Assembly (NCBI GenBank): GCA_947623185.1
Contig: CANQGL010000019.1
Coordinates: 1-33,533, forward strand
DNA length: 33,533 nucleotides
Direction of reading: 5' to 3'
Origin: an uncultured Lachnospiraceae bacterium
GTDB taxonomy: Bacteria > Bacillota > Clostridia > Lachnospirales > Lachnospiraceae
Shown here: in pieces, positions 15,320 to 24,246 of the stretch
How the letters are laid out: every line of letters begins with the position of its first letter
How positions within the stretch are numbered: the stretch's first letter is position 1
The notes under the pieces: generated by a model
What the model was told of the DNA's origin: nothing
Seen by the model: the letters and a program-made list of their open reading frames with translations, nothing else
Databases searched by the model: none
Made by a program: the position numbers and the translations under genes

Positions 15320-16714
15320 TTACATTTTCGCTTTTAAGTCAAACAGTTCAACGATCTTGGGTTGCATTTGCCGAACAGTGTCCCCAACATATTTCTTATA
15401 AAGAGGACCATATATTTCTCTGTCGCGTATCGGACAGCCCACTGGGCAGCCAGTCGGGGCAGCAACACCGATCATATTGCAGCAACTATTGCATGCAATA
15501 CAACATTTCTCCTTCTTTAGCCCGCCCTCTTCCAGAATATCATTTGCAAAATCAGGATAAGCCCACGGAAGTCTTCCGAATCCTGGGAGATCATACATTC
15601 CTGCTTTCATTTCTCCTGCCGCTATATTCGCTGCATAGATCCCCGGCCAAGAGAGCGTCCCAGTCATTACAGTGGCTTGTGGTATTTCTTTCTTAAAAGT
15701 CGCTGCCAAAGAATGATAAAACTCCATAGCATAAAGCTGGTGCTCTTTGGGATAATGTGATCCCCGGTTATATGGAAGCTGAAGATGCGTCGCATGATTA
15801 CGTCCCATACTAATATTGAGAAGTTTCACACCACGATCAACCAGGAGTTTCCCTAATTTAAGGGGTTCTTCCAGGTCTGGTGTCAAGGAACCATCTTTTG
15901 CCATTCCCCAGCCGTAAGGGTATGGGATCATATCACATGCATTAAGTCGTATTGCGATCGGAATGTTCACTTCCTCTTTTACTCTGTCGATCGTTTCAAG
16001 TAAAAGTCTTGTTCTATTTTCAAATAGTGGTCCCCCATATTTACTGTTCTCGCGCGTGAAGGAACTTAAGAGCTCTGACATTAGGTATCCGTGGCATCCC
16101 CGTATATCAACAGCATCAAAACCTGCCCGTTTCATCAGAGCTGCCGCCTTAACATAGTCGTCAGAAATTTTTTCCAGTTCTTCATCGCTTAAAATGTGTA
16201 CTTTGGGTTTGGGAAGATATGGATTATCGCAAGCTACATACTGTGGGATCCCTTTATCGCCAAAAGTACCATCCCCGTCCAAACGCGAATTGCGGCCACA
16301 ATGTGTTAGTTGCACGATCGTAAATGGTGGTTTGCCGTCTTTTGCGCAAGTTTTTATTTCATCGACCAATCTCTGAAATACCGGCAAATTATCTTCCGTA
16401 ATTCGGCATTGGTTTCGACTCGTTTGACTGGTAGGTGTTACTGCACAGGATTCAAACCATAAAAGCCCTGCTCCGCCTGCTGAAAAACGGCGATAGCGGC
16501 GGAATGTCAAGTCGCTGGGCGTTCCATCTTCTCCAGCATCAAATCCCTCCAGCGGTTGAATGGAAAGCCGGTTTTTCAGACTGTGACCATAGAGTTCCAT
16601 TGGTTCTTTGAATACACTAAAATCCTCTGAAATCGGGAGATCAACCCCGGCCTTTACAATATCAGCCTCAAGCTGTTGAAGCGACTGATAGTCAAAAGGT
16701 CTCCACTTCAGCAT
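15320..16714 (-). CDS. Old-yellow-enzyme-type flavin oxidoreductase with an Fe-S site
   Basis: A 464-residue FMN TIM-barrel protein of the NADH:flavin oxidoreductase / 2,4-dienoyl-CoA reductase / enoate reductase group. Core segments are FTIVQLTHCGRNSR (substrate-binding His), FDAVDIRGCHGYLMSELLSSFTREN and KYGGPLFENRTRLL. Near the C-terminus Cys404, 405, 408, 411, 412, 423 and 427 provide a C-x2-C-x3-C plus later Cys pattern for a [4Fe-4S] cluster as in the dienoyl-CoA reductase family. The NAD/FAD domains of that family are missing, so electrons must come from a partner protein. The start at 16714 follows GGAGGTG. It lies 30 bases behind the sugar permease gene. Likely role: reducing or oxidising an imported sugar derivative or its aglycone. 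The substrate cannot be assigned. Confidence 0.82.
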   Translation of the reverse strand: MLKWRPFDYQSLQQLEADIVKAGVDLPISEDFSVFKEPMELYGHSLKNRLSIQPLEGFDAGEDGTPSDLTFRRYRRFSAGGAGLLWFESCAVTPTSQTSRNQCRITEDNLPVFQRLVDEIKTCAKDGKPPFTIVQLTHCGRNSRLDGDGTFGDKGIPQYVACDNPYLPKPKVHILSDEELEKISDDYVKAAALMKRAGFDAVDIRGCHGYLMSELLSSFTRENSKYGGPLFENRTRLLLETIDRVKEEVNIPIAIRLNACDMIPYPYGWGMAKDGSLTPDLEEPLKLGKLLVDRGVKLLNISMGRNHATHLQLPYNRGSHYPKEHQLYAMEFYHSLAATFKKEIPQATVMTGTLSWPGIYAANIAAGEMKAGMYDLPGFGRLPWAYPDFANDILEEGGLKKEKCCIACNSCCNMIGVAAPTGCPVGCPIRDREIYGPLYKKYVGDTVRQMQPKIVELFDLKAKM

Positions 16715-16744
16715 GACAGCACCTCCTTCATTAAAGCATCATTC

Positions 16745-17746
16745 TTATTTCAACCCTTTCAGTCTCTGGCGTTCCAAGATCTTTTCACTTTGCGCATCAA
16801 GAATAATTGCAAACAGAATAATTGCACCTTTAGCAACTAGCTGCCAGTTTGAGTTCACACTCATCAGGTTTAGAATATTATTGATCAGCCCAACGATCAG
16901 GCAACCGAAAAATGTTCCTTCCGGTTTACAGTGTCCTCCACCCAGAGGGGTCCCTCCGATCACAACTGCAGCTATCGCATCCATTTCCATTCCCTGTCCG
17001 GACTGTGGCTGCGCCGAAGCCGCTCGGCCTGTCAGAACAAGGGCTGCAACTGCTACGCAAATTCCCATCAGACAATATACTTTATAACGTATATTTGATA
17101 CATTTAATCCCGATGCGCGGGCAGCGTCGCTATTTGATCCGACTGCCAATAAATGTCTCCCAAACGCAGTCCGATAAACCGTAATCGATATGATCAGTGT
17201 TACAGCTACAGACAGCAAAACCGGAACAGGTACGATCCCTATATTCCCTTGTCCAATATAAGTAAATGAAGCACAGAGCCCGGAAATTGCAGATGTATTA
17301 CTGACTACATAGTTGATCCCTTTAAAGATCTGTCCCATGGCAAGTGTCACGACAAAGGCTGGCAGAGAAAATACTCCAACGAAAAACGCGTTTGCCATCC
17401 CTCCGAGCGCTCCGATCAATATTACCAGGAGAACTACTACTGCGAATGGCAACGATGTCTGAGTATCCAATTTCGCTGCTATAATTCCCAGCATTCCCAA
17501 AAGGTAACCAACAGAAAGGTCCATGTGTCCGGATCCCAATATCAGAGAATAGCCCATTCCCATGATCGTAGCTGCTGCCACCTGTTTTAAAATGTTGATA
17601 ATATTCCGCGGCAGCAAAAACTTCGGTGATAAAACACTCGCGAATACTACAAGCACCAGTAAAATAAATAGTGCTTTATTATTCATGAGGATTTCTATCG
17701 CATTCTGTTTCATTTGATAATTTGTCTGATTTTTTTCATTGTTCAT
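16745..17746 (-). CDS. Sugar ABC transporter permease (RbsC-like)
   Basis: A 333-residue membrane permease of the ribose/galactose CUT2 type with roughly eight to ten hydrophobic segments. The family landmarks GMGYSLILGSGHMDLSVG and AIAAVVIGGTPLGGGHCKPEGTFFG are present. The longer frame opens with a TTG at 17776; the ATG at 17746, following AAAGGCGGGG, is preferred. It pairs with the ATPase gene ending 26 bases upstream, and a single permease gene would form a homodimer as in RbsC. Confidence 0.9.
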   Translation of the reverse strand: MNNEKNQTNYQMKQNAIEILMNNKALFILLVLVVFASVLSPKFLLPRNIINILKQVAAATIMGMGYSLILGSGHMDLSVGYLLGMLGIIAAKLDTQTSLPFAVVVLLVILIGALGGMANAFFVGVFSLPAFVVTLAMGQIFKGINYVVSNTSAISGLCASFTYIGQGNIGIVPVPVLLSVAVTLIISITVYRTAFGRHLLAVGSNSDAARASGLNVSNIRYKVYCLMGICVAVAALVLTGRAASAQPQSGQGMEMDAIAAVVIGGTPLGGGHCKPEGTFFGCLIVGLINNILNLMSVNSNWQLVAKGAIILFAIILDAQSEKILERQRLKGLK

Positions 17747-17772
17747 GAATCGCCCCGCCTTTCCATGTGTTT

Positions 17773-19275
17773 TCAAGAGCCGAAAGCCTTTTTCATAATC
17801 TGTTCCGAATCTGCTTCATCGCGAAGGAATTCGCCCACTATGCGGCCTTCTCTCATTACCATGATACGATCGCTCATGCCCATGACCTCTTGTAACTCCG
17901 ATGAAATCATGATAATGGCCATACCCTGCTTTGCAAGTAAACTGATCTGATGATGTATTTCTGCCTTGGCTCCGACATCTATTCCGCGGGTGGGTTCATC
18001 TAAAATTAGAATGCGCGGCTTTGCTAGTAGCCATCTTGCAATAATAGCTTTCTGCTGGTTCCCGCCTGACAGACCCGAGATCGGCTGCTTAAGACTTGAT
18101 ACTTTAATGCTAAGCTTATCCCGCATTTCCAGGCAGTTCCTTTCTTCTTCCTTGCGGTCGACCGTTCCTCCCGGCCCTGTAATATCCCGAAGGTAAACAA
18201 TTGACATGTTCTGTTTGACTTGAAGTTTCGAAAAAATACCCAATCGCAATCGATCTTCCGTCACCATACTAAATCCATAATGAATGGCTTGTTTTGGTGA
18301 CTTTATCTTTATCTTTCTTCCATCTAAGATAACCTCTCCCGTCTCGAGAGGATCGATTCCGAACAAAGCTCGCATTGTTTCCGTTCGCCCTGCTCCTACC
18401 AAGCCGGCGAATCCCAGGATCTCTCCTTTTCTCAGCTGGAAGCTTACATCACGCACCATCTTATTTAGTGTGCTAAGATTTTTAACCTGCAGGATCACAT
18501 CCCCTATTTCCGCCTCTTCTTTTGGAAACATGGCATCCATATCACGGCCCACGATCCATTTAATTAAATCATCTTGTGTACAATTCTTTGCTTCCGCAGT
18601 TGCAATGTATCGGCCATCCCTCATAGCTGTAACACGGTCGGAAATTGTCAGGACCTCTTCAAGCTTATGGGAGATAAAGATGATAGAGACGCCTTTTGCG
18701 GTCAGATCTCGGATTATCTTATATAAGAGCTGGATATCTGCTTCGGCGAGAGCGGAAGTAGGTTCATCCATAATAATAAGATCTGAATTATAGGAAACAG
18801 CCCGCGCCACTTCAACAAGTTGATTCTGGGCTACGCTCTGGTTTTTGATCAGTGTTTTAGGTGAGATCGCAATTCCCAAACTGTCCAATACTTCCTGCGC
18901 CGCTCTGTCCCTCTCTCTTACATTGAGTATCCCAAAATGTGTAAATTTATTTTCCCGGCCGACCCATATATTTTCAGAAACGCTGGTCGTCGGCATCAGG
19001 CTGGTCTCTTGATGTATCATAGAGATCCCGTTTGAAATGGCATCGTGCGGACTGCGAAATCGGACTGTCTGTCCCTTCCATATAATCGTTCCTTCATCCG
19101 GCGCATACAAACCCAGTAACAGTTTCATCAACGTTGATTTTCCTGCACCGTTTTCCCCTACGATCGCGTGCACCTCTCCTTTGCGGATCGTCAATTGCGC
19201 ATGATCCAAGGCTTTCACTCCGGGAAATCGTTTGGTAATATCTCTCATCTCGAGCAATACTGGGTTTTGATCCAT
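17773..19275 (-). CDS. Sugar ABC transporter ATPase, two nucleotide-binding domains (RbsA-like)
   Basis: A 500-residue CUT2 ATPase made of two ABC domains. Domain 1 has GENGAGKST, a degenerate signature QSVAQNQ and LIIMDEPTSAL. Domain 2 (from about residue 265) has GLVGAGRTE, LSGGNQQK and ILILDEPTRGIDVG. Asymmetric degeneration of the signature and Walker A between halves is usual for RbsA/MglA. The start follows AAGGGGTG. It powers the importer formed with the flanking lipoprotein and permease. Confidence 0.93.
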   Translation of the reverse strand: MDQNPVLLEMRDITKRFPGVKALDHAQLTIRKGEVHAIVGENGAGKSTLMKLLLGLYAPDEGTIIWKGQTVRFRSPHDAISNGISMIHQETSLMPTTSVSENIWVGRENKFTHFGILNVRERDRAAQEVLDSLGIAISPKTLIKNQSVAQNQLVEVARAVSYNSDLIIMDEPTSALAEADIQLLYKIIRDLTAKGVSIIFISHKLEEVLTISDRVTAMRDGRYIATAEAKNCTQDDLIKWIVGRDMDAMFPKEEAEIGDVILQVKNLSTLNKMVRDVSFQLRKGEILGFAGLVGAGRTETMRALFGIDPLETGEVILDGRKIKIKSPKQAIHYGFSMVTEDRLRLGIFSKLQVKQNMSIVYLRDITGPGGTVDRKEEERNCLEMRDKLSIKVSSLKQPISGLSGGNQQKAIIARWLLAKPRILILDEPTRGIDVGAKAEIHHQISLLAKQGMAIIMISSELQEVMGMSDRIMVMREGRIVGEFLRDEADSEQIMKKAFGS

Positions 19276-19309
19276 GTTTTCACCCCTTCTTATTGCTTTT
19301 GCAAGTCAA

Positions 19310-19344
19310 GGCGGCAGAGAAGAAACACGTTCTCCCCTGCCGCC
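19310..19344 (-). other. Intercistronic hairpin between binding protein and ATPase
   Basis: Fifteen-base arms (19310-19324 and 19330-19344) pair with G-U wobbles around a five-base loop, without a following T-tract. It probably stabilises or partly terminates the mRNA so that the binding protein is made in excess over the ATPase and permease, as in other binding-protein operons. Confidence 0.6.
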
Positions 19345-19360
19345 TCTCCGCTGATCTCAG

Positions 19361-20452
19361 TTAGTCGTAGTTTCCGCTTGCCAGATATTCGTCGATCGTA
19401 TTAATGTCCATAGCGTCCTGATAAGTCGAGTCTGTATAGAAGAATTTATCTTCTCCCTCGAAGCGCTCGCCCTTCGCCAACCTCATGCATGCTTCCGCGC
19501 AAATCGCACTTTGTGCTCTTTTTGAGTTGGCAGCCGTCATCGACATATTTCCGGCCTTGATCGCCTCTTGGGCACCAGGATCACCATTCATACCCATAAT
19601 GATAAAGTCTCCTGGATTCAGCCCCGCATTTTGAATTGCAGTAACAGCGCCCAACGCCATCTCATCATTTTCTGCCTGAATGCAATTCATTTCCGGATAT
19701 GTGATCAACCAGTCTTCAACGATCGAAATTGCATTAGCCCGACTCCAGTTCGCATCGATTGCGATCAATTCATTAACGCGATCAGTATAGGCTTCATCCT
19801 CGTAAATATGGCTCCAGCCTTTATATCCATTACTGCCGCCGTTCGGTGCCCCCATTAACGAGCAAACATTGAGGGTAACATCAGGATTCGCGTCAAGATA
19901 ATCTTTGACCCATTGTGCTTGAACTTTTCCGCGAATTTCACGGTCCTGCTGTGTGACACGGGCATCGAAATCTTCCTCTCCTACGTTTACATCCAATTGG
20001 TATGGAACCGTTGGAATTCCGGATGCATGCGCTGTCTTTACCGCCACTGCAGTTCCATCAGGATCTACAGACTGGATCACGATGACATCCGGTGCCGTAA
20101 GAATGATCGCCTCAACATCAGCCAACTGTTTTTCGGCTGATCCGTCCGCGTTATACTGAATCAGTGTTCCCCCGAGTTTTGCCAGTTCTTCCTCCAGGCA
20201 TTCGGTCATCATAGTCTGATATTCATCCAGCGTGTTAAGTGAAATCGCAACCGTAAATGTAAAATCGTCCCCGTTGGTTTCCGCTGCTTCTGTAGCAGCC
20301 TCTGTGGCTGCCTCTGTAGCCGCTTCTGTAGCTGCTTCCGTAGCCGCAGCCGTTGTTGCCGGTGCCTGCTGTTGCTGGCTGCAGCCAGCAAGCATGAGCA
20401 GCATACTGAGGACCAGTCCTGCTGCCATGAACTTGGATGTTTTCCTCATCAT
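19361..20452 (-). CDS. Sugar-binding lipoprotein of the CUT2 importer
   Basis: A 363-residue periplasmic-binding-protein type I (RbsB/YtfQ-like). The signal sequence ends in the lipobox LMLAGC with the lipidated Cys at about residue 24. A repetitive linker of AATE units (about residues 36-57) tethers the binding domain to the membrane. The ligand domain starts at FTFTVAISLN and has the family-typical VIVIQSVDPDGTA, CIQAENDEMALGAV and IIMGMNGDPGAQEAI segments. The start at 20452 follows GGGAGG. It is the first gene of the leftward arm and is controlled from 20517-20573. The ligand is a sugar or sugar derivative of unknown identity. Confidence 0.92.
   Translation of the reverse strand: MMRKTSKFMAAGLVLSMLLMLAGCSQQQQAPATTAAATEAATEAATEAATEAATEAAETNGDDFTFTVAISLNTLDEYQTMMTECLEEELAKLGGTLIQYNADGSAEKQLADVEAIILTAPDVIVIQSVDPDGTAVAVKTAHASGIPTVPYQLDVNVGEEDFDARVTQQDREIRGKVQAQWVKDYLDANPDVTLNVCSLMGAPNGGSNGYKGWSHIYEDEAYTDRVNELIAIDANWSRANAISIVEDWLITYPEMNCIQAENDEMALGAVTAIQNAGLNPGDFIIMGMNGDPGAQEAIKAGNMSMTAANSKRAQSAICAEACMRLAKGERFEGEDKFFYTDSTYQDAMDINTIDEYLASGNYD
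20284..20350 (-). repeat. Tandem 12-bp repeat encoding the AATE linker
   Basis: Five to six imperfect 12-base units, each encoding Ala-Ala-Thr-Glu, in the binding-protein gene. Such in-frame repeats can vary in number by slippage, changing linker length only. Confidence 0.8.
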
Positions 20453-20516
20453 ATTCGTAACCTCCCTGCATAAAATTTAATTTGGGTGTCAATAAACACC
20501 GTTTTCTATGTCAAGT

Positions 20517-20531
20517 GCCTTGATACAAGGC
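20517..20531 (-). promoter_or_regulatory. Palindrome at the start of the importer transcript
   Basis: GCCTTGATACAAGGC is a perfect inverted repeat with six-base arms and a three-base centre. It lies about 6-20 bases after the predicted transcription start of the leftward operon, a typical repressor roadblock position. The SorC-type regulator at 25098-26063 is the obvious candidate binder. Confidence 0.5.
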
Positions 20532-20543
20532 TTTGATGTCCAT

Positions 20544-20573
20544 AATATAGCATGTCATTTCATAAATTGTCAA
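20544..20573 (-). promoter_or_regulatory. Promoter of the leftward sugar operon
   Basis: Minus strand TTGACA (20568-20573), 18-base spacer, TATATT (20544-20549), leaving a leader of about 85 nt before the binding-protein gene. Confidence 0.7.
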
Positions 20574-20582
20574 TTTTTTAGC

Positions 20583-20655
20583 TATTTTTGCACATATTTT
20601 CAGAGATATAGCGATTTCCTTTCGTTTGGTCTATATTTTTGCACATTTTTGCAGA
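20583..20655. repeat. Pair of 22-bp direct repeats 51 bp apart
   Basis: The copies at 20583-20604 and 20634-20655 agree at 20 of 22 positions and share the core TATTTTTGCACAT. The 51-bp offset is close to five helical turns, which places both on the same face of the DNA. They lie between the two divergent promoters of the sugar locus, where a tetrameric SorC-type regulator could bind both arms. Confidence 0.6.
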
Positions 20656-20669
20656 TTTGGGTCGAAATG

Positions 20670-20697
20670 TTGACATTGCTCCCTATTTTGTTATTCT
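20670..20697 (+). promoter_or_regulatory. Probable promoter of the rightward sugar operon
   Basis: TTGACA (20670-20675), 16-base spacer, TATTCT (20692-20697). The weak -10 suggests dependence on an activator, consistent with the direct repeats immediately upstream. Confidence 0.5.
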
Positions 20698-20732
20698 TTA
20701 ATTACAAAATCTCTTGGAAAGGGGGAATTCAT

Positions 20733-21632
20733 ATGGCATATTTTGATGTTCAATTCTATTCCTGTGTGCTCGGTCTCTCATGCACCATGGGGGTGATCCT
20801 TCCGGAGGCGGATCAGGGGATCGGAGTGACCGGCCAAGTCTGGGATGGGGTAACGCCGCTTCCTGTTCTCTATCTCCTGCATGGCATGTCCGATAACCAC
20901 ACAATATGGATGCGTCGCACTTCCCTGGATCGCTATGCCGCGGGACGGAAAATGGCGATCGTTATGCCTGCAGCCGGGCGCAGCTTCTATACTAATCAGG
21001 TTTATGGCCTGGATTATCTCAAATTCATCGCTGAGGAGCTGCCCATGATCTGCCGCCGGTTTTTCCGTATTTCGGATAAACGGGAGGAAAATTTTGTGGC
21101 CGGCCTGTCAATGGGTGGCTACGGTGCCTTAAAAGTGGCGTTAAACTATCCCAATACCTTTGGCTACGCTGCCAGTATGTCCGGTGCACTGGATCTTTCC
21201 GGTCTCAGCGATGCCAGGAATTACGGAAAAGTCAATGACGATGCTTTCCTGAACCAGTTAAAAGAAACAGATTATGAAGCATATCGCAGTCTTCGCGATT
21301 ATAAGCTTTGTTTCGGTTCTCCCGAACAATTTAGTGGTTCTGAGAACGACCTTTTGTCCCTTGTTGACCGGTTGTGCGAGCAGGGAGTCAAGTTCCCTAA
21401 ACTGCATATAAGCATCGGAACAGAGGATTATCTGTATCAAACCAACGTTTCATTCCGCGAAAAACTGGATCAGCACGGGATCGACTACACATACCTGGAA
21501 TTTTCCGGGGTTCATGAATGGGCCGTCTGGGACAAGCGTATTCAAGATGTTCTGGACTGGCTTCCCGTTGAATCCAGCCGTCCAACTGGAAATGGAGGAG
21601 CAGAAAGGGCGGCTCAGGCAAGCAACCGATAA
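20733..21632 (+). CDS. Cytosolic esterase (alpha/beta hydrolase, EstA/esterase D type)
   Basis: A 299-residue alpha/beta hydrolase of the putative esterase family (PF00756), which includes tributyrin, acetyl, S-formylglutathione and feruloyl esterases. The nucleophile elbow is GLSMGG, the acid is probably in SIGTEDYLY and the His in SGVHEWAVWD, a complete triad. The oxyanion segment is YLLHGMSDN. The frame extends upstream to 20508, but AAAGGGGG ahead of the ATG at 20733 sets the start. There is no signal peptide, so it acts on imported material. As first gene of the rightward arm it suggests that the imported sugar carries an acyl group. Confidence 0.85.
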   Translation: MAYFDVQFYSCVLGLSCTMGVILPEADQGIGVTGQVWDGVTPLPVLYLLHGMSDNHTIWMRRTSLDRYAAGRKMAIVMPAAGRSFYTNQVYGLDYLKFIAEELPMICRRFFRISDKREENFVAGLSMGGYGALKVALNYPNTFGYAASMSGALDLSGLSDARNYGKVNDDAFLNQLKETDYEAYRSLRDYKLCFGSPEQFSGSENDLLSLVDRLCEQGVKFPKLHISIGTEDYLYQTNVSFREKLDQHGIDYTYLEFSGVHEWAVWDKRIQDVLDWLPVESSRPTGNGGAERAAQASNR

Positions 21633-21660
21633 CTGCATCACTTGTATCGAGGAGGAAAGA

Positions 21661-22512
21661 ATGTTAAGAAAATTAGGAATGTTTTCACCTGAAATTGAGC
21701 GTGACACGATCGATCGCCTGTTTGACGCTGTCCGCCTCTATGGCTTTTCGGAAATGCAGTTCGATTTTCTTTCAGTTGGCGACGAAGAAATGCCCGCAAC
21801 GATCCAATCGGATCTGACTGCCCGTATCCGTAAAGCAGCTGATGAACATAATATTACGATCCGTGCTGTCAACGGAACATTTAATATGATCCATCCGGAT
21901 CCTTCGGTCGTCGCAGACGGAATTGCCCGTTTTGAGCTGATCGCTGCTGCATGCCAGACCCTTGGATGTAAGATCATTACACTCTGTACAGGTACTCGCA
22001 GCACCGAACATATGTGGAAATACCATCCGGACAATGAGTCTGCATCCGCATGGACAGATCTATTAAGCACAATGGAGAAAGTGATCTCCATCGCAGAGAA
22101 ATATGACGTAACGCTTGGGATCGAAACTGAAGCTTCCAACGTTATAAATACTCCGGAACGGGCCCGTCTGCTTCTGGATACTATGAAAAACAAAAGACTC
22201 GGCATTATTTTTGATCCGGCAAATCTGTTTCATGAGGGTACTGCCCGGCCAGAATTAGCTACTGGCATTATTGAACATGCCTTCGAACTTTTAAAAGATG
22301 ACATAATTCTTGCCCACGCAAAGGATATCCATGCCGGGGACGGCATTCGTTTTACATCTGCCGGACGTGGCATTGTCCCCTATGAGCGTATGTTCGAATT
22401 ATTAGATTCTCTCGGCTATCAGGGTCCTATTATCGCACATGGCATCCATGACGAGGCAGAGTTCGCATATTCGGTCGCGTTTCTGAATTCACTGATACAT
22501 GAGGCAACTTAA
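21661..22512 (+). CDS. TIM-barrel sugar isomerase/epimerase
   Basis: A 283-residue member of the xylose-isomerase-like TIM-barrel (AP endonuclease 2) superfamily. Visible family segments are GIETEASNV, LGIIFDPANLF, ILAHAKDIHAGDG (metal-binding Asp/His) and GPIIAHGI. Members include sugar-phosphate isomerases, ketose 3-epimerases, inosose dehydratases and beta-eliminating deglycosylases. The start at 21661 follows GAGGAGG; the upstream extension overlaps the esterase gene and is a shadow. It sits 28 bases after the esterase gene and 11 before the kinase gene, so it probably prepares the ketose for the kinase. Confidence 0.82.
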   Translation: MLRKLGMFSPEIERDTIDRLFDAVRLYGFSEMQFDFLSVGDEEMPATIQSDLTARIRKAADEHNITIRAVNGTFNMIHPDPSVVADGIARFELIAAACQTLGCKIITLCTGTRSTEHMWKYHPDNESASAWTDLLSTMEKVISIAEKYDVTLGIETEASNVINTPERARLLLDTMKNKRLGIIFDPANLFHEGTARPELATGIIEHAFELLKDDIILAHAKDIHAGDGIRFTSAGRGIVPYERMFELLDSLGYQGPIIAHGIHDEAEFAYSVAFLNSLIHEAT

Positions 22513-22523
22513 GGGAGCACAAT

Positions 22524-24218
22524 ATGAATAAACAGAACAGTTCCAACAAACGATATGTTATCGGAATGGATTTTGGCACACTAACGGCACGCGGCGTCCT
22601 TGTCGATGTCTCCGATGGTACGGAAATAGCTGTATCAATACAGGGTTATCAGGACGCCGTGATCGATACGATGCTGCCGGAAAGCGGCCAGCCCCTTCCT
22701 CCGGAATTTGCCCTTCAGAATCCGCAGGACTATGAAGACGCACTCGAAGGGATCTTAAAGGACCTTTGGCGGAAAGCCGGGATCGACCCTCGACAGATCA
22801 TTGGTATCGGTATTGATTTTACTTCCTGTACTATGCTTCCATTGGACCGTGATCTTGTACCTCTATGCTATGACCCAAAATACAGAGAAAACCCGCATAG
22901 TTGGCCAAAGCTTTGGAAGCATCATGCCGCACAGAAAGAAGCTGATACGATCAATCGGCTTGCTCATGAACGCGATGAATCCTTTATCAAGCGATACGGA
23001 AACGCCTCCTCTTGCGAGTGGATGTTTGCAAAGATCCTCGAGATACTGAATAAATCTCCGGAAATCTATGATGCTACCTACCGATTTGTGGAGGCTGCCG
23101 ATTGGGTCGTATACCTGCTTACGGGAAACCTCAAAAAAAGCATTGTAACAGCGGGATTTAAAGCTTTCTGGGACAAAAAGAGCGGATATCCCTCAAGCGA
23201 TTTTTTTGCTGCACTTCATCCGGCGATGGAACATGTAATAGAAGAAAAAATTGGGACGGAAGTCTGTGATTTTTCTTCGCCTGCCGGGCACCTCACGGAG
23301 CGGATGGCCGCTGCTACCGGTCTGTCGACCAGTACCATGGTGTCTGTCGGAAACATTGACGCTCACATTTCCTTCCCCGCAGCAGGAGCAAGTAAGAACT
23401 CCACAATGTTAATGATCATGGGTACCTCTCTCTGTCATATCATGGTTTCCTCGCAGGAGATCCTGATCGATGGAATCAGTGGAGTTACACGAGACGGTGT
23501 CCTTCCCGGATTTTACGGATACGAAGCCGGTCAGGCAGCTGTAGGCGATATTTATAACTGGTTCGTAAGTAACGCGGTCCCGGATGAGTATCTGGAAGAA
23601 GTGAAATTAAGGAATATCGATATTTATTCCTTGATGAACGAAAAAATGGCACGCCTCGTTCCCGGCGCTTCCGGGCTTCTGGCACTTGACTGGTGGAACG
23701 GCAACCGTTCTCTGCTCGTCAACTCTGATCTGAGCGGCATGCTGCTTGGGTTGACGCTTTCCACCACGGCGGAAGATATTTACCGGGCGCTCGTGGAAGC
23801 AACCGCGTTTGGCTCTCGTATGATCATTGAAGCATTCGAGCAGAACGGAGTTCCGGTTTCCCAGATCTTTGCCTGCGGTGGTCTTGCGTTCAAAGCGCCT
23901 CAGATCATGCAGATTTTCGCGGACATCATCGGGAAGCCAATTAAAATTTCAGATATCAAGCAAACCTCGGCTCTGGGCGCTGCAATGTATGGAGCCGTTG
24001 CTGCAGGAAAAGGAAACGGAGGATATGATACGATCTTTGAGGCGGCCAGGCACATGACAAAGCCTCCCCATGTCGTCTATGAGCCAAATAAGGAATACCG
24101 TGAAACCTACGACAGGCTCTATGAAGAATACCGAAAGTTGCACGACTATTTTGGAAAGGGCGAAAATCCGGTCATGCAAAACCTGCGTCAGATCAAAAGT
24201 TCTTGTTGCAAAAAGTAA
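22524..24218 (+). CDS. FGGY-family carbohydrate kinase (ribulokinase-like)
   Basis: A 564-residue sugar kinase, a length typical of ribulokinase AraB. It opens with YVIGMDFGTLTARGVLVD (phosphate-1 loop), followed by GIGIDFTSCTMLPLD. The substrate/catalytic region includes SVGNIDAHISFPAAG, and the adenosine region has IFACGGLAFKAPQIMQIFADIIG and TSALGAAMYGAV, close to AraB. It should phosphorylate a ketopentose (L-ribulose or a relative) or another ketose at the terminal hydroxyl. No araA or araD lies in the window, so the TIM-barrel proteins may supply the ketose and downstream steps lie elsewhere. The start follows AAGGGAG. Confidence 0.88.
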   Translation: MNKQNSSNKRYVIGMDFGTLTARGVLVDVSDGTEIAVSIQGYQDAVIDTMLPESGQPLPPEFALQNPQDYEDALEGILKDLWRKAGIDPRQIIGIGIDFTSCTMLPLDRDLVPLCYDPKYRENPHSWPKLWKHHAAQKEADTINRLAHERDESFIKRYGNASSCEWMFAKILEILNKSPEIYDATYRFVEAADWVVYLLTGNLKKSIVTAGFKAFWDKKSGYPSSDFFAALHPAMEHVIEEKIGTEVCDFSSPAGHLTERMAAATGLSTSTMVSVGNIDAHISFPAAGASKNSTMLMIMGTSLCHIMVSSQEILIDGISGVTRDGVLPGFYGYEAGQAAVGDIYNWFVSNAVPDEYLEEVKLRNIDIYSLMNEKMARLVPGASGLLALDWWNGNRSLLVNSDLSGMLLGLTLSTTAEDIYRALVEATAFGSRMIIEAFEQNGVPVSQIFACGGLAFKAPQIMQIFADIIGKPIKISDIKQTSALGAAMYGAVAAGKGNGGYDTIFEAARHMTKPPHVVYEPNKEYRETYDRLYEEYRKLHDYFGKGENPVMQNLRQIKSSCCKK

Positions 24219-24246
24219 CCTATAAACCCAAAAGAAAGGAGCCGCT

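Noticed and set aside
20284-20350. Tandem 12-bp repeats as a CRISPR-like array
   Set aside because: The units are contiguous, without spacers, in frame, and encode the lipoprotein linker.
21514-21660. N-terminal extension of the first TIM-barrel protein
   Set aside because: It overlaps the esterase coding sequence in another frame; GAGGAGG before 21661 fixes the start.
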